A stretch of DNA of 64,000 bases from Saccharofermentans sp. (GCA_024403675.1 JAKSRH010000002.1:1-64000); one strand, 5' to 3'; counted from the stretch's first letter, positions 1 to 10,552 are shown. Numbers and translations are program-made. Notes: generated by a model not told the origin, from the sequence alone.

Positions 1-953
1 GTTGGAGCCTTTGTAGGAGCAACTGTTGGAGCTACTGTAGGTGTAGCTGTAGGTGCTGGAGTTGCTGTAGGTGTAGGTGTTGGAGTCTGTGTAGGAACTG
101 GAGTTGGAGTAGTAGCAGGAACAAGTGCACCTGTAAATGTAGTACATCCAAACTCAGTAGTACCTGTAAAGGACTTAGCAATAACCTGACCCTCAAAGTG
201 ACAACCTGAATATGTTGCAGCAGATGTGATATCAGAATTAGGAGCAAGGAGACATCCCATGCTAGCACCAATACCAAAACTGTTAGCATCAGGAATATTC
301 CAAATAATCTTTGCATTATTAGAAGAACCATTTACTACATCAGCGCTGTTCCACTTACAACCACAGTTAACATTAAGGGCTGTCAATCCAGAACCTGTGA
401 TGTTAATGATAATTGTTGAGGAAGAAGGAACCTGAAATACAACACAAATATTTCCATCAGAGCCTACGAGACTATTCCACTCGGAAGCAGAAAGCTTAAA
501 GATATTAACTGTTTCGTTATCGCCCTTAAAATAAACTTCATCATTATAAGGATTAGTTGTAATCTCACCATTAGCTTCATATGTAGCAAGCTTGGAAGAT
601 ACGGAACGAAGATTTGCGAAAGTAGCTGCAATATCAACACCAGCATCTGCAGGTGTCATTACATTTACTACATCCAAAAATCCTGTATAAGAACCGCCAA
701 CCAAAGCAAGACGGCTAGCATCCTTACCTACATCGTAGCTACCAGGTGTCTGAGCACTACCACCAACTGCAAGGTTACCCTCACAGTCTGCAGCAGATAC
801 ATTAAAGTCACCCTCAAGGAACACGCTGTAATTAGCAGCTACACCAAGAGATAGAGGTGCTTCCTGAGCTGCAGCCTTGTATGCAAGTACTGAACTAAAT
901 ACGATTACAATAGATGCGATGAACGCAATCAATCTCTTAAAATCTTTTCTCAT
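1..953 (-). CDS. Choice-of-anchor A family secreted surface protein (C-terminus cut by window edge)
   Basis: About 317 codons are visible and the frame runs open off the left edge. The start ATG at 953 has a GGAGG site 6 bases upstream. The N-terminus is a signal peptide: basic MRKDFKR, then a hydrophobic stretch, and probable cleavage after the AYKAAA region. The mature part matches the choice-of-anchor A domain as I know it, with an early N-Y-S-V-F-L-E-G-D-F-N motif followed by EGNLAVGG, and a late EGQVIAKSF motif before several Cys residues. From about residue 280 it becomes a Pro/Thr/Ala stalk of PTPTPT and APTVAPT repeats that continues off the window. Such proteins are usually exported adhesin-like surface proteins with a C-terminal anchor; the anchor here is not visible. 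The family call is confident; the ligand is unknown. Confidence 0.85.
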   Translation of the reverse strand, partial: MRKDFKRLIAFIASIVIVFSSVLAYKAAAQEAPLSLGVAANYSVFLEGDFNVSAADCEGNLAVGGSAQTPGSYDVGKDASRLALVGGSYTGFLDVVNVMTPADAGVDIAATFANLRSVSSKLATYEANGEITTNPYNDEVYFKGDNETVNIFKLSASEWNSLVGSDGNICVVFQVPSSSTIIINITGSGLTALNVNCGCKWNSADVVNGSSNNAKIIWNIPDANSFGIGASMGCLLAPNSDITSAATYSGCHFEGQVIAKSFTGTTEFGCTTFTGALVPATTPTPVPTQTPTPTPTATPAPTATPTVAPTVAPTKAP

Positions 954-1003
954 AAGGCCTCCAAACACATATTCTTATGAAAATTTTACTTATTAACATT
1001 CGT

Positions 1004-1032
1004 ATAATACACATTGTCGTCACAATTGTAAA
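1004..1032 (-). promoter_or_regulatory. Promoter of the choice-of-anchor A gene
   Basis: On the minus strand TTTACA (1032-1027) is followed after 17 bases by TATTAT (1009-1004), about 50 bases upstream of the ATG. The spacer holds a perfect 5-base inverted repeat, ATTGT-4-ACAAT (1013-1026), which could be an operator. The call rests on consensus match only. Confidence 0.65.
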
Positions 1033-1080
1033 TAGAATTTAAACAAAATAATACGAATTTTTGTCCAAGCGTTTACATTT

Positions 1081-1120
1081 TTGCAATAAATAAGGTGGGA
1101 AATATCAAATTTCCCACCTT
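1081..1120 (-). terminator. Intrinsic terminator ending the glycogen operon
   Basis: A perfect 12-bp inverted repeat (1092-1103 with 1109-1120, 5-base loop) lies 28 bases past the stop of the zinc-ribbon gene. It is followed on the minus strand by an AT-rich ATTTATTG tail. Confidence 0.8.
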
Positions 1121-1147
1121 TATGTTAATAATTAGATATTTATACTA

Positions 1148-2257
1148 TTACATATTATTAAGATAGAAGAACAAAGCAATAACTGCGATGGCAATAATAA
1201 TAGCAATAGCAACCTTGATTGGTGAAATTGGAGCCTGGCCGGAAATTCTTCCTGTCTGACCATTAACAGCAATATTGTAACTCTTATCCTTGAACTTAAA
1301 GTTTGCAATCCAAATTGGAGCTAATACATACTTAAATGTGATCTTGTCATAATTTGTTGATAAGAAAATCTGACCAACCTTATCAGCTCTGTACTGTTTT
1401 CTAAGCTTAGAACCAAGATTACTCTTAAGCTGACTTTGAATCTTTACCTTTGCTTCCTTCCAACCATCATCAAGACCTAATGTATATCTCTCAGCTGCAA
1501 ATCCAGCAACAAACTCTGGAGAATATGTACGAAGCTTCGCAAAATCGAAAGAAGATACTGCCTTAATATTAGGATCTGTTGTTTTCTTAGAAGCGTATAC
1601 AACCATATCATCAATAAACTCTTCGTATATACCAGTGTATGTTCTCCAAGTTGTTTCTGTTACATAGCTGTCGCCTCTCTTAACACGCTTATCAAAACCA
1701 AGCTTTGCGCTATAAGATGAAGTTGTCTGTGAATCATATGTCCAGTATGGAAGATAAAGACCACTAAAGTTCTTTGCCTCACATACCTTCTTAGCTTCAT
1801 TAGGTACAAACCACTTTTTCTTAATCCAGTTCTTGAAGATACCCGATGCCTTTTCTCTATTAACTTCGAAAGGAACTACTCCACCAGGAGCCATTACATC
1901 TTCTTTGTCATCAACAGGCATTACACTTGTGGAACCACAAAATGGACAACAAGAAGCTGTTTCAGCCTCATCATAGATAGTCTCTCCACCACACTGCTGG
2001 CAAACAACACTCTTTTTCTTTGTACCCCAGTCTTGGTTACCTCTAATCTTTGCTGAATTAAAATCAATCTCCTGAACTTCTGCACTGTCCTCCGGCTTTG
2101 GAAGTGCCTTAGAATAACCACAATACTCACAAGTCATGGAAAGTGTAGCTGGATCATACTTAACAGTAGCACCACAGTTAGGACATTTTGTATCTGTCAC
2201 ATCCATGGTTGTTGCAGACTCAATCTGTCCCAACTCATTCATATCATTGTCCGCCAT
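1148..2257 (-). CDS. Zinc-ribbon protein with C-terminal membrane anchor
   Basis: 369 aa. Two cysteine ribbons are visible near the N-terminus: CPNCG...CEYCG (about residues 25-47) and CQQCGG...CCPFCG (about 86-107). A folded middle region follows, and one hydrophobic segment sits at the extreme C-terminus (about 347-365), so it is probably a tail-anchored membrane protein facing the cytoplasm. Proteins of this type are usually annotated as TFIIB-type zinc-ribbon proteins and sometimes occur near SPFH proteins, one of which lies at 17779-19119. GGAGG precedes the ATG. It is the last gene of the glycogen operon, 26 bases after the amylase stop and before the terminator. Its role is unknown, and its place in a glycogen operon is the only functional hint. 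Confidence 0.75.
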   Translation of the reverse strand: MADNDMNELGQIESATTMDVTDTKCPNCGATVKYDPATLSMTCEYCGYSKALPKPEDSAEVQEIDFNSAKIRGNQDWGTKKKSVVCQQCGGETIYDEAETASCCPFCGSTSVMPVDDKEDVMAPGGVVPFEVNREKASGIFKNWIKKKWFVPNEAKKVCEAKNFSGLYLPYWTYDSQTTSSYSAKLGFDKRVKRGDSYVTETTWRTYTGIYEEFIDDMVVYASKKTTDPNIKAVSSFDFAKLRTYSPEFVAGFAAERYTLGLDDGWKEAKVKIQSQLKSNLGSKLRKQYRADKVGQIFLSTNYDKITFKYVLAPIWIANFKFKDKSYNIAVNGQTGRISGQAPISPIKVAIAIIIAIAVIALFFYLNNM

Positions 2258-2283
2258 AACAATTCCTCCAAAAATACAACTGA

Positions 2284-4368
2284 TTAATCAAATATTACAA
2301 AACAACATCCATTATGTTCAATAGACAATTTTGTTGATTTCACTCCGCTATCTACATGAACAACAGGATTCTTTGTTGTTTTAATAGAAGTAACAAGTTC
2401 TGTGCACTTTACATTAGCTGTATTATCAATCTTGTAAGTATGAACTTTATTACTTCTATTAATAATACATACTATGCGACTACTTCCCTTAGCATCTTTA
2501 CCAAAGAAGTCTTTACCTTTTACTAAATATCTTTCAAAAACAAAACTTCCCTCATTAGCTAACAAAGTCTTGTAGCAACCTGTCTTAAGAACATCGTGTT
2601 CACCTCTTAGTGCTGCAATAGACTTAATCACCTCAAGGTGGTCCTTCTGTTTCTTTTCAAGCTTTTCCCATGGATATGTTCTTCTATTAAATGGATCCTT
2701 ATATCCTTCCATCAAGATTTCATCACCATAGTAAAGACATGACGCTCCGATATAACCTGTCTGAAGTGCATATGCCATAGTAGAAAGCTTAGCACACTCA
2801 TCATAATTCTCATCTGGAACTACAATAGACTTTTGCTGTTCACGATTATCGTAATCAGCTGGCTTTGAAAGCATAGTAAGAATTCTTGGAACATCATGAG
2901 AAGAAACAAGATTCATAATTGAATAATATGCCTGTGCTGGATATCTCTCACGATAACCTTCGAGTCGACTATCTAGAACTTCTGCACTTGTATAACCACA
3001 TAGGAAGTCTAGAATCTCCTTGCGGAAAGTATATCCCATAACAGAATCATGAGTTCTACCAAGCATAAAATCACGGTATGAACCATAACTACACTTGTTA
3101 GAAGCATCTTCCCATACCTCACCTACAAGAATACCTTCTCCATTAGTATCAGCTTTAAGTGTGTCACGCATCTGACGAATAAAGCCATCAGGAAGTTCAT
3201 CAGATACATCAAGTCTAATTCCGCCAGCGCCACGCTTGGTCCAAGTATCAACAACTCCTCCCTCTCCGAAAATAAATCTTCTGTAAGAAAGGTTATTTTC
3301 ATCTACATTTGGAAGATCTGGGAAGCCCCACCATGAGTCATAAGTAACCTTACCATTTTCATCATGATAGAAGTTATACCAAGAGCGATAATTACTCTCT
3401 TCTCCTGTTAGATATGACTTATACGCACCTACGCCATCGTAACGGTCAAACTTATTAAAGTATCTACTATCAGCACCAGTATGGCTAAATACACCGTCGA
3501 TAATAATGGAAATACCCTTTTCTTGACACGCTTTCTGAAGTTCATCGAAAGCTTCATTACCACCAAGAATTGGATCAACCTGAAGATAATCAGCTGTGTC
3601 ATATCTATGAGATGATCTAGCCTCAAAGATAGGATTTAAATAAATAATATTAATACCAAGTGACTTAATATAATCTAGTCTCTCTGTAATTCCCCTTAAA
3701 GAACCTCCAAAAAAATCACAAGCAAGATAACCTGTAGAAGGCTTACCATAAATATCTACATCCTCATACCAATCCTCATGGTATACTCTCTCCTCACGTG
3801 GGGATGCGGTAATAAGATTTGTGAACTTGAAGTTCTTATCTCTAGCAAATCTATCAGGAAAAATCTGATAAATACTAGCACCTTTCATCTTATCCGGAGT
3901 AACAAAATCCTTCTCATAAACAGTAATCTGCCATGCATATGGATACTTTTCTTCTTCTACTCCAACCTTAGGTGGCACATTAAATAGTTTTCCAGAACCA
4001 TCTTTAGTATCACCTTCAGCAACATAATAGAGTATTGTGTAATCCTCATAGTCTCCTGAAGTTACATCATAATATTCAGTTGGAAAATACTGGCTACCTC
4101 TAGGTAAACGCAAACGAAACCAATAAAAAAGCAGACCTGGCTCATGAGGCAACATAATATCAACCTCATAACGCTTGTGGTCTGTCTTCTTATCTTTGAG
4201 ACACATAGGCTCTTCATGGTAAGTCATACCATAAAGGCCATATGTATAACAAAGGGTTACGTTCTGTGCATCTAATGGTGTATCAAATACGATATTCACC
4301 CCGGAATCAACGGGCTGAGCACCGAATGGGTTCCTATATTCAAGGGACCTGGATGCATGTAAGAACAT
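2284..4368 (-). CDS. GH13 alpha-amylase / neopullulanase-like enzyme
   Basis: 694 aa with no signal peptide, so a cytoplasmic alpha-glucan hydrolase or transferase. An N-terminal beta domain (about 1-150) precedes the GH13 barrel. The four conserved regions are present: DGVFSH (291-296), GIRLDVSDE with nucleophile D387, GEVWE with acid/base E417, and SSHDVPR with D492. The layout resembles neopullulanase, cyclomaltodextrinase or maltogenic amylase, so it probably degrades maltodextrins released from glycogen. It starts 3 bases after the glgA stop, within the same operon. A second in-frame ATG lies three codons in and could be the real start. The exact substrate cannot be read from sequence. 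Confidence 0.9.
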   Translation of the reverse strand: MFLHASRSLEYRNPFGAQPVDSGVNIVFDTPLDAQNVTLCYTYGLYGMTYHEEPMCLKDKKTDHKRYEVDIMLPHEPGLLFYWFRLRLPRGSQYFPTEYYDVTSGDYEDYTILYYVAEGDTKDGSGKLFNVPPKVGVEEEKYPYAWQITVYEKDFVTPDKMKGASIYQIFPDRFARDKNFKFTNLITASPREERVYHEDWYEDVDIYGKPSTGYLACDFFGGSLRGITERLDYIKSLGINIIYLNPIFEARSSHRYDTADYLQVDPILGGNEAFDELQKACQEKGISIIIDGVFSHTGADSRYFNKFDRYDGVGAYKSYLTGEESNYRSWYNFYHDENGKVTYDSWWGFPDLPNVDENNLSYRRFIFGEGGVVDTWTKRGAGGIRLDVSDELPDGFIRQMRDTLKADTNGEGILVGEVWEDASNKCSYGSYRDFMLGRTHDSVMGYTFRKEILDFLCGYTSAEVLDSRLEGYRERYPAQAYYSIMNLVSSHDVPRILTMLSKPADYDNREQQKSIVVPDENYDECAKLSTMAYALQTGYIGASCLYYGDEILMEGYKDPFNRRTYPWEKLEKKQKDHLEVIKSIAALRGEHDVLKTGCYKTLLANEGSFVFERYLVKGKDFFGKDAKGSSRIVCIINRSNKVHTYKIDNTANVKCTELVTSIKTTKNPVVHVDSGVKSTKLSIEHNGCCFVIFD

Positions 4369-4371
4369 ATA

Positions 4372-6024
4372 TTACTTTTTATCCTCAGCTTTCTGCTCCT
4401 TCTTAGCAGGAGTTTTCTTTGCAGCTGGCTTCTTTGCTGGAGCTGCCTTCTTTGCTGCTGGCTTTTTAGCTGCAGTCTTCTTTGCAGGAGCTTTCTTTGC
4501 TGCTGGCTTTTCATCGGATACCTTCTCAGGAACTGCAACAGGAGCTGGAGCTGGTGCTTCAATCTCAAGTGGAATACCTGTGATAAGAGAATACAATCCA
4601 GCGTACTCGCCTGCACTCTTCTTCCAAGAATAATCACCCTTCATACCAGACTGGATGATGTTATCCCATACATCTTTATGATTTCTATAAAGATCACAAG
4701 CATACTTTGTAATGAAGAGGAACTCATGCGCATTGATATTAGCAAATGAGAAACCATTACCTTCACCAGTAAACTCATTATATGGCTGAACTGTATCCTT
4801 AAGACCACCAGTCTCTCTTACTACTGGTACTGTACCGTAAGCCATGGAAACAAGCTGTGAAAGACCACATGGCTCGAAAAGGGATGGCATAAGGAAAATA
4901 TCAGCTGCTGCATACATTGTATGAGCAAGACCTGCGTCAAAGTCGATGCATGCACACATCTTACCTGGGTTACGGTTAGCAATCTCAACAAGTGCACGCT
5001 CATAGTAAGGATCACCTGTACCGAGGATTACTACCTGCATGCCGTCGAAAAGCATTTCGTCAAGAACATAAAGGAGAAGGTCAAGACCCTTCTGGTCTAC
5101 GAGACGAGAAATCATTACGCAAAGTGGAGCGCCAGGGTTAACCTCAAGGTTAAGCTGCTCCTGAAGGCTCTTCTTACAGATAGCCTTACCTTCTTTATAA
5201 TTCTTGATTGTGTACTTAGCAGGAATCTTCTCATCAGTAGATGGATCATACTCCATCTCATTGATACCGTTGATAATACCAGATACCTTGTAAGCATATC
5301 TCTGGAGAGTGTAGTTAAGACCCTCACCATAGTAATCTGTCATAATCTCATAAGCATATGTTGGAGATACTGTAGTTACAGAATTAGAGTAAACAATACC
5401 AGCCTTCATGAAGTTAATTGCACGATCCTTAATACAGAAATCGTCTCTCAAATACTCATCAGGAAGATCGAGCATTTCTCTTACTACATCTGTAGCATGA
5501 ACACCCTGATACTTGAGGTTATGAATTGTAAATACTGTCTGCACATCTGTGTGATAACCATGCTTCTTGAAGTGTGCATCGAGGAGCATTGGCATCATAC
5601 CTGTCTGCCAATCATTACAGTGGAGAACATTTGGCTCGAAGCCCATGAAATCTCCCATAAAATCAAGTACTGCTCTCTGATAGAAGCAATATCTCTCGAT
5701 ATCAAATACATACTCTACATAAACCTGATCAAAGTTGAAGTAGTATTCATTATCTACGAAGTAGAATGTTACGCCATTTTTCTCCATGGAGAAAAGACCT
5801 GCATAAAGTGATCTCCAACCCATGTGAACCATCTTCCAACCAAGGAACTTAAGTTCCTGATTGTACTTAATCTTAATCTTACGATAAAGAGGAAGAATAA
5901 CTCTAGCATCTACTCCCTGCTTGTTAAGCTCTACAGGAAGAGCTCCAACTACGTCTGCGAGTCCACCAACTTTAACAAATGGGCTTACCTCAGATGATGC
6001 AAATAAAACTTTAATCTTATCCAT
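4372..6024 (-). CDS. glgA: Glycogen synthase (ADP-glucose) with Lys/Ala-rich C-terminal tail
   Basis: 550 aa, against about 480 for typical bacterial GlgA. The GT5 core begins with the KVGGLADV ADP-glucose-binding motif (residues 18-25) and carries the late EPCGL...GTVPVVRETGG motif. It transfers glucose from ADP-glucose to a growing alpha-1,4-glucan. The extra length is a tail from about residue 490: an Ala/Pro/Val linker, then repeated AAKK/PAKK units to the C-terminus. It looks like a histone-H1 tail and is matched by one on GlgB. The gene sits between glgD (2-base gap) and the amylase (3-base gap), clearly one operon. The enzyme call is secure; the tail function is unknown. Confidence 0.96.
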   Translation of the reverse strand: MDKIKVLFASSEVSPFVKVGGLADVVGALPVELNKQGVDARVILPLYRKIKIKYNQELKFLGWKMVHMGWRSLYAGLFSMEKNGVTFYFVDNEYYFNFDQVYVEYVFDIERYCFYQRAVLDFMGDFMGFEPNVLHCNDWQTGMMPMLLDAHFKKHGYHTDVQTVFTIHNLKYQGVHATDVVREMLDLPDEYLRDDFCIKDRAINFMKAGIVYSNSVTTVSPTYAYEIMTDYYGEGLNYTLQRYAYKVSGIINGINEMEYDPSTDEKIPAKYTIKNYKEGKAICKKSLQEQLNLEVNPGAPLCVMISRLVDQKGLDLLLYVLDEMLFDGMQVVILGTGDPYYERALVEIANRNPGKMCACIDFDAGLAHTMYAAADIFLMPSLFEPCGLSQLVSMAYGTVPVVRETGGLKDTVQPYNEFTGEGNGFSFANINAHEFLFITKYACDLYRNHKDVWDNIIQSGMKGDYSWKKSAGEYAGLYSLITGIPLEIEAPAPAPVAVPEKVSDEKPAAKKAPAKKTAAKKPAAKKAAPAKKPAAKKTPAKKEQKAEDKK

Positions 6025-6026
6025 AA

Positions 6027-7136
6027 TTAAATTCCAGCTCCCTTACCAATTACTACAGGATAATCAGAATGACCAACAAGTTTTACACCTGGTCGAACGA
6101 ATGAATTCTTATCAAGAATTACATTCTCGAGGTGACAGTTCTCTGAAATATGAACATCCTGCATCAATACACAATTCTTAATAGTTGTATTCTTAGAAAC
6201 TGTAACTCCACGGAAGATAACAGAATTCTCAATCTGACCATAGATTCTACAACCATCAGAAACGATTGTATTGTTAACACTAGATCCACCAATATAAAGT
6301 GTTGGAGCCTCATCCTTAACCTTTGTATAGATTGGCTCTCCACTCCAGAAGAGATCATCACGAACATTCTCCTCGAGAAGGCTCATAGATGCCTTAAAGT
6401 AAGCCTGAACATTATTGATTCTCAAAGCTGTTCCTGCATACTCATATGCATAAACCTTAATCTCATCAAACATCTTAACCATAGAGTGAATTCCAAAGTG
6501 AGAAGCACCATGAGACATCTGCTTGGAAATGATATCAACGAGCATATCTCTTCTTAAACAAATAATACCGAGAGAACTCTTATTTGAAGATGCCTTCTGA
6601 GGATTATAAAGCATATCCTTTACAAATCCGTTCTCATCACAATCAATGATGTAGCATGGAGAACCACACTTATTAGCATCTCTGTTATACATAACTGTAA
6701 GATCAGCGCCAGACTTCTCATGTGCGTCAATCATATCGTCAAAAGTTGTGTTAAGAACAACATTTGAGTTAGCAACAATTACATATGTTGTACGAGATGT
6801 CTTAAGGAAGTCAAGAATACCTGCAAGCTCCTCATCACCATTTACATTAGTAACCTCAGAGTTTACATATGGTGGAAGAATGTGGAGACCATCATTCTTA
6901 CGGTCAAGGGACCATGCAGCACCTGTACCAAGGTGATCCATCAATGACTTGTACTTGTTATATGTAAGAACACCAACATTCTTAATGCCAGAATTAACCA
7001 TATTACTGAGCATAAAGTCGATGATTCTGTAACGTCCAGCGAAAGGAACAGCAGACAAGGCACGTGGACCTGTGAGCTCTCCTAAAGAAATCTTTTTGTT
7101 ATCGGCCAAGATAAGGCCCATTGCATTATTGAACAT
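6027..7136 (-). CDS. glgD: Glucose-1-phosphate adenylyltransferase, GlgD subunit
   Basis: 369 aa. It resembles the GlgC encoded next door, with PFAGRYRIIDF, NVGVLT and a C-terminal left-handed beta-helix rich in hexapeptide-like repeats. It lacks the N-terminal GGxGxRL nucleotide-binding motif that GlgC has; the corresponding segment reads ADNKKISLGEL. That is the normal signature of Firmicute GlgD, a poorly active partner that forms a heteromeric ADP-glucose pyrophosphorylase with GlgC. A strong GGAGGAT site precedes the ATG. Order glgB-glgC-glgD-glgA. Confidence 0.95.
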   Translation of the reverse strand: MFNNAMGLILADNKKISLGELTGPRALSAVPFAGRYRIIDFMLSNMVNSGIKNVGVLTYNKYKSLMDHLGTGAAWSLDRKNDGLHILPPYVNSEVTNVNGDEELAGILDFLKTSRTTYVIVANSNVVLNTTFDDMIDAHEKSGADLTVMYNRDANKCGSPCYIIDCDENGFVKDMLYNPQKASSNKSSLGIICLRRDMLVDIISKQMSHGASHFGIHSMVKMFDEIKVYAYEYAGTALRINNVQAYFKASMSLLEENVRDDLFWSGEPIYTKVKDEAPTLYIGGSSVNNTIVSDGCRIYGQIENSVIFRGVTVSKNTTIKNCVLMQDVHISENCHLENVILDKNSFVRPGVKLVGHSDYPVVIGKGAGI

Positions 7137-7154
7137 TATACTATCCTCCGTACC

Positions 7155-8414
7155 TTATACTCTGAATGTGCTTGCAATTACATTATCTTCATCAGAAACT
7201 TCAATATCTGAATCAATCATGCTGTTGCCAGGAATTACTACATCATCCTTAATTACAAGGCCACGCTCAAATACTGTGATTCCCTGTGAACAAATCTTGT
7301 GATTTGTGTATGGACCTTCGCCTTCGATTGTAGGACCAGCCTTAACATTCTTTCCAATTACTGTTCCAAAATCTACGATACAACGCTCAATGTGTGCACC
7401 TTCCTTAACAACTACGCCAGGAAGCAATACACAATCCTTAACCACTGCACCCTTCTCAACGATAACAGACTCAGAAAGAACTGAGTGGATAACCTCACCA
7501 TGAATTCTACAACCATCTGTAAGAGCTGAATCCTTTACAGAACCATCCTTACCAATGAAGTGTGATGGCTTAACTGGGTTACGTGAGAAAATCTTCCAAG
7601 AACGATCAACAAGATTAATGTCCTCTGGCTTATCAAGAATATCCATGTTTGTTTCCCAGAGTGATGAAATTGTTCCAACATCCTTCCAGTAACCAGCAAA
7701 TCTGTAAGCGAAAAGCTTCTTTCCGCCACCGAGAAGCATAGGAATAATATTCTTACCAAAGTCATTCTCAGAGCTCTCATCAGCCTCATCAGCAATAAGT
7801 GCTTCTCTTAATACATCCCATGTAAAGATATAAACACCCATTGAAGCAAGATTACTCTTAGGCTGCTTTGGCTTCTCTTCGAACTCATAGATAGAATCGT
7901 CCTCGTTAGTATTGAGAATACCAAAACGTGGAGCCTCCTCCCATGGTACTTCGTAAACAGCTACAGTAGCATCAGCACCTCTCTCGATGTGTGACTTAAG
8001 CATATCTGCATAATCCATCTTGTAAATATGGTCACCAGAAAGGATAACTACATACTTAGGATTATTGTCATCAATGAAATCCTTATTCTGGTAAATAGCA
8101 TTAGCTGTACCCTTATACCAATCACTCTTACCAGACTTCTGATAAGGTGGAAGAATATACGCACCAGCATTGTTACGGTCGAGATCCCATGGATGACCAT
8201 TACCTACATAAGTGTTAAGTGCAAGTGGCTGATACTGTGAAAGTACACCAACAATCTCGATACCTGAGTTAACACAGTTTGACAAAGGAAAATCGATAAT
8301 TCTGTAACGGCTTCCAAATGGAACAGCAGGCTTAGCGACCTTCTTTGTCAATACACCGAGTCTTGCTCCTTGTCCTCCTGCAAGAATCATTGCAACGACA
8401 TCAGCTTTAGACAT
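7155..8414 (-). CDS. glgC: Glucose-1-phosphate adenylyltransferase, catalytic GlgC subunit
   Basis: 419 aa. It makes ADP-glucose from ATP and glucose-1-phosphate, the committed step of glycogen synthesis. Visible are [12 protein letters not shown] (nucleotide binding), [21 protein letters not shown] (metal Asp), FEEKP and a C-terminal beta-helix. I chose the ATG at 8414 because GGAGG sits 7 bases upstream. A longer reading from a TTG at 8429 would use the ribosome-binding site itself as codons and is less likely. It lies 18 bases upstream of glgD and follows glgB. Confidence 0.96.
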   Translation of the reverse strand: MSKADVVAMILAGGQGARLGVLTKKVAKPAVPFGSRYRIIDFPLSNCVNSGIEIVGVLSQYQPLALNTYVGNGHPWDLDRNNAGAYILPPYQKSGKSDWYKGTANAIYQNKDFIDDNNPKYVVILSGDHIYKMDYADMLKSHIERGADATVAVYEVPWEEAPRFGILNTNEDDSIYEFEEKPKQPKSNLASMGVYIFTWDVLREALIADEADESSENDFGKNIIPMLLGGGKKLFAYRFAGYWKDVGTISSLWETNMDILDKPEDINLVDRSWKIFSRNPVKPSHFIGKDGSVKDSALTDGCRIHGEVIHSVLSESVIVEKGAVVKDCVLLPGVVVKEGAHIERCIVDFGTVIGKNVKAGPTIEGEGPYTNHKICSQGITVFERGLVIKDDVVIPGNSMIDSDIEVSDEDNVIASTFRV

Positions 8415-8448
8415 ATTTTTTACCTCCAAAAATATATTACTTTTTTTA

Positions 8449-10515
8449 TTATTTTTTCTTTGTTGTAGCCTTTGGCACTTTTGCCTTAGGTTCAGTCTTA
8501 TCGATAAGTGCAGCAGTTGTTGCCTTTACCTGAGACTTAATATTTGCCTTAGAAGTCTTTGCTACAGGCTTCTTAGCAGGAGCCTTTTTAGCTGCTGGCT
8601 TCTTTTCCACCTTCTCCACCTTCTTAGGCTTAGGATCAGCTACCTTCATAAGATAAAGACCTGCAAGAGGTGGAATATTAAGTGTGATATGACAAGGCTT
8701 ACCATTGTACTCTTCTCCAACAGCCTCAACACAACCATTTACATCTGTACCAGTAGGATATCCACTACCTCCGTAAGACATATCATCTGTGTTCATCACA
8801 ATCTTGTATGTACCTGCCTCATATACAGGAATCTTATATTCCTCGAGAGGCTGTGGAACCATGTTAAGAGTAACGTAAATATCGTTCTCCTTAGGATTAG
8901 GACTCTTACGAGTGTAGATAAATACATTGTTCTTAGTATCAGATGCATCAATCCATTCAAATCCTGCCCATGTGTGATCATCAATCCAAAGCTGTGGATG
9001 CTCAAGATAGAATCCATTTAACTTGGAATTGAAATCCTGGAGAAGTCTATGTGACTCATAATCAAGCATAAACCACTCAAGCTCTTCATAGAATCTCCAC
9101 TCAATAAACTGTCCAAACTCAGCACCCATGAAGTTAAGCTTAGCTCCTGGATGAGACATCTGATAAAGGAACAAAGTACGAAGTGATGCGAACTTACGCC
9201 AAATATCGCCTGGCTGCTTATTGATAAGTGAATACTTACCATGAACTACTTCATCATGTGAAAGGCTAAGAACATAATTCTCAGAGAATGCATACATCAT
9301 AGAGAAGCAGAACTGATCGTGATGCCATCCACGAGCGTAAGAATCTGTAGAGAAATAATCAAGTGTATCGTGCATCCATCCCATATTCCACTTATGAGTA
9401 AATCCAAGACCACCATCCTCTACAGGGTGAGAAATCTTAGCAAATGCTGTAGACTCCTCAGCAATCATCATTACATGTGGATAGTTCTTTCTGATTGTGC
9501 TATTAAGCTTCTTGAAGAACTCAATAGCTTCCAAGTTCTCATTACCTCCATACTGATTTGGAATGTAATTCTGTCTACCATAGTCTCTATAAAGCATGGA
9601 AGATACAGCGTCTACACGAAGACCATCAATATGGAATTCGTTAATCCAGAACACAGCATTAGAAATAAGAAATGAAACTACCTCTGCCTTAGAGTAATCA
9701 AATACGTATGTACCCCATTCTCTATGCTCACCGATTCTTGGATCACCATACTCATAACAAGGTGTACCATCAAATCTAACAAGTCCCTCAAGGTTCTTAG
9801 GGAAGTGAGCTGGAACCCAGTCCATAATTACTGAGATACCATTCTGGTGGAGAATATCAATCATGTACTTAAGATCAGCAGGTGTACCAAAACGGCTTGT
9901 AGCTGCAAAATAACCTGTAACCTGATAACCCCAAGATGCATCAAGTGGATGCTCAAGAACTGGCATAAGCTCTACATGTGTGTAATTCATCTTCTTGCAG
10001 TAATCTACAAGATCAAGACCAATCTCACGGTAATTGAAGAAATTACCATCCTTATGTCTACGCCATGAACCTAAGTGAATCTCATAAATATTAACTGGCT
10101 GAGCATCAAGTGCATCCTTTTTATTTTTCAAGAATGCCTCATCATTCCAAACATAATCATTTGGGTCATAAAGGATAGATGCATTATTAGGTCTTGTCTC
10201 AAAGTGTCTAGCATAAGGATCACCCTTCTCATACACTCTACGATCAGCACCTAGAACATGATACTTATATCTGTCCCACTGATTAGCACCGATGATTGTA
10301 GTCTCCCATACACCTGTCTCACCTACTCTATGCATCTCATTAGCATAGCCATCCCAATCATTGAAATCGCCAATAACACTTACAGAAATAGCATTTGGAG
10401 CCCAAGTTCTAAAGACAAATCCCGCGTTTCCCTTATCATCCTTAATAGGATGAGCGCCCAAGTAGTTGTAGACCATGAAGTCTTCACCACGATTGAACAA
10501 ATAAGCTTGATCCAT
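8449..10515 (-). CDS. glgB: 1,4-alpha-glucan branching enzyme with Lys/Ala-rich tail
   Basis: 688 aa. It forms alpha-1,6 branches in glycogen. A CBM48-type N-terminal domain (about 20-120) precedes the GH13 barrel with MDWVPAHF (231-238), GLRVDAVSS (nucleophile D302), AEES (E353) and LSHDEVVHG (D421). The catalytic protein ends near residue 625. A tail of about 60 residues follows, beginning [19 protein letters not shown] and ending in a Lys run. It is like the GlgA tail, though its second half is less regular. It is the first gene of the glycogen operon, with its own promoter and a CGGAGG site before the ATG. Confidence 0.96.
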   Translation of the reverse strand: MDQAYLFNRGEDFMVYNYLGAHPIKDDKGNAGFVFRTWAPNAISVSVIGDFNDWDGYANEMHRVGETGVWETTIIGANQWDRYKYHVLGADRRVYEKGDPYARHFETRPNNASILYDPNDYVWNDEAFLKNKKDALDAQPVNIYEIHLGSWRRHKDGNFFNYREIGLDLVDYCKKMNYTHVELMPVLEHPLDASWGYQVTGYFAATSRFGTPADLKYMIDILHQNGISVIMDWVPAHFPKNLEGLVRFDGTPCYEYGDPRIGEHREWGTYVFDYSKAEVVSFLISNAVFWINEFHIDGLRVDAVSSMLYRDYGRQNYIPNQYGGNENLEAIEFFKKLNSTIRKNYPHVMMIAEESTAFAKISHPVEDGGLGFTHKWNMGWMHDTLDYFSTDSYARGWHHDQFCFSMMYAFSENYVLSLSHDEVVHGKYSLINKQPGDIWRKFASLRTLFLYQMSHPGAKLNFMGAEFGQFIEWRFYEELEWFMLDYESHRLLQDFNSKLNGFYLEHPQLWIDDHTWAGFEWIDASDTKNNVFIYTRKSPNPKENDIYVTLNMVPQPLEEYKIPVYEAGTYKIVMNTDDMSYGGSGYPTGTDVNGCVEAVGEEYNGKPCHITLNIPPLAGLYLMKVADPKPKKVEKVEKKPAAKKAPAKKPVAKTSKANIKSQVKATTAALIDKTEPKAKVPKATTKKK

Positions 10516-10552
10516 TTGTCAGCCTCCGAACATACCTTTTTATACAAAGTTA

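Noticed and set aside
4921..5811. A 296-codon plus-strand ORF
   Set aside because: It lies wholly inside glgA on the opposite strand, has no domain or ribosome-binding site, and its composition is that of a shadow frame.
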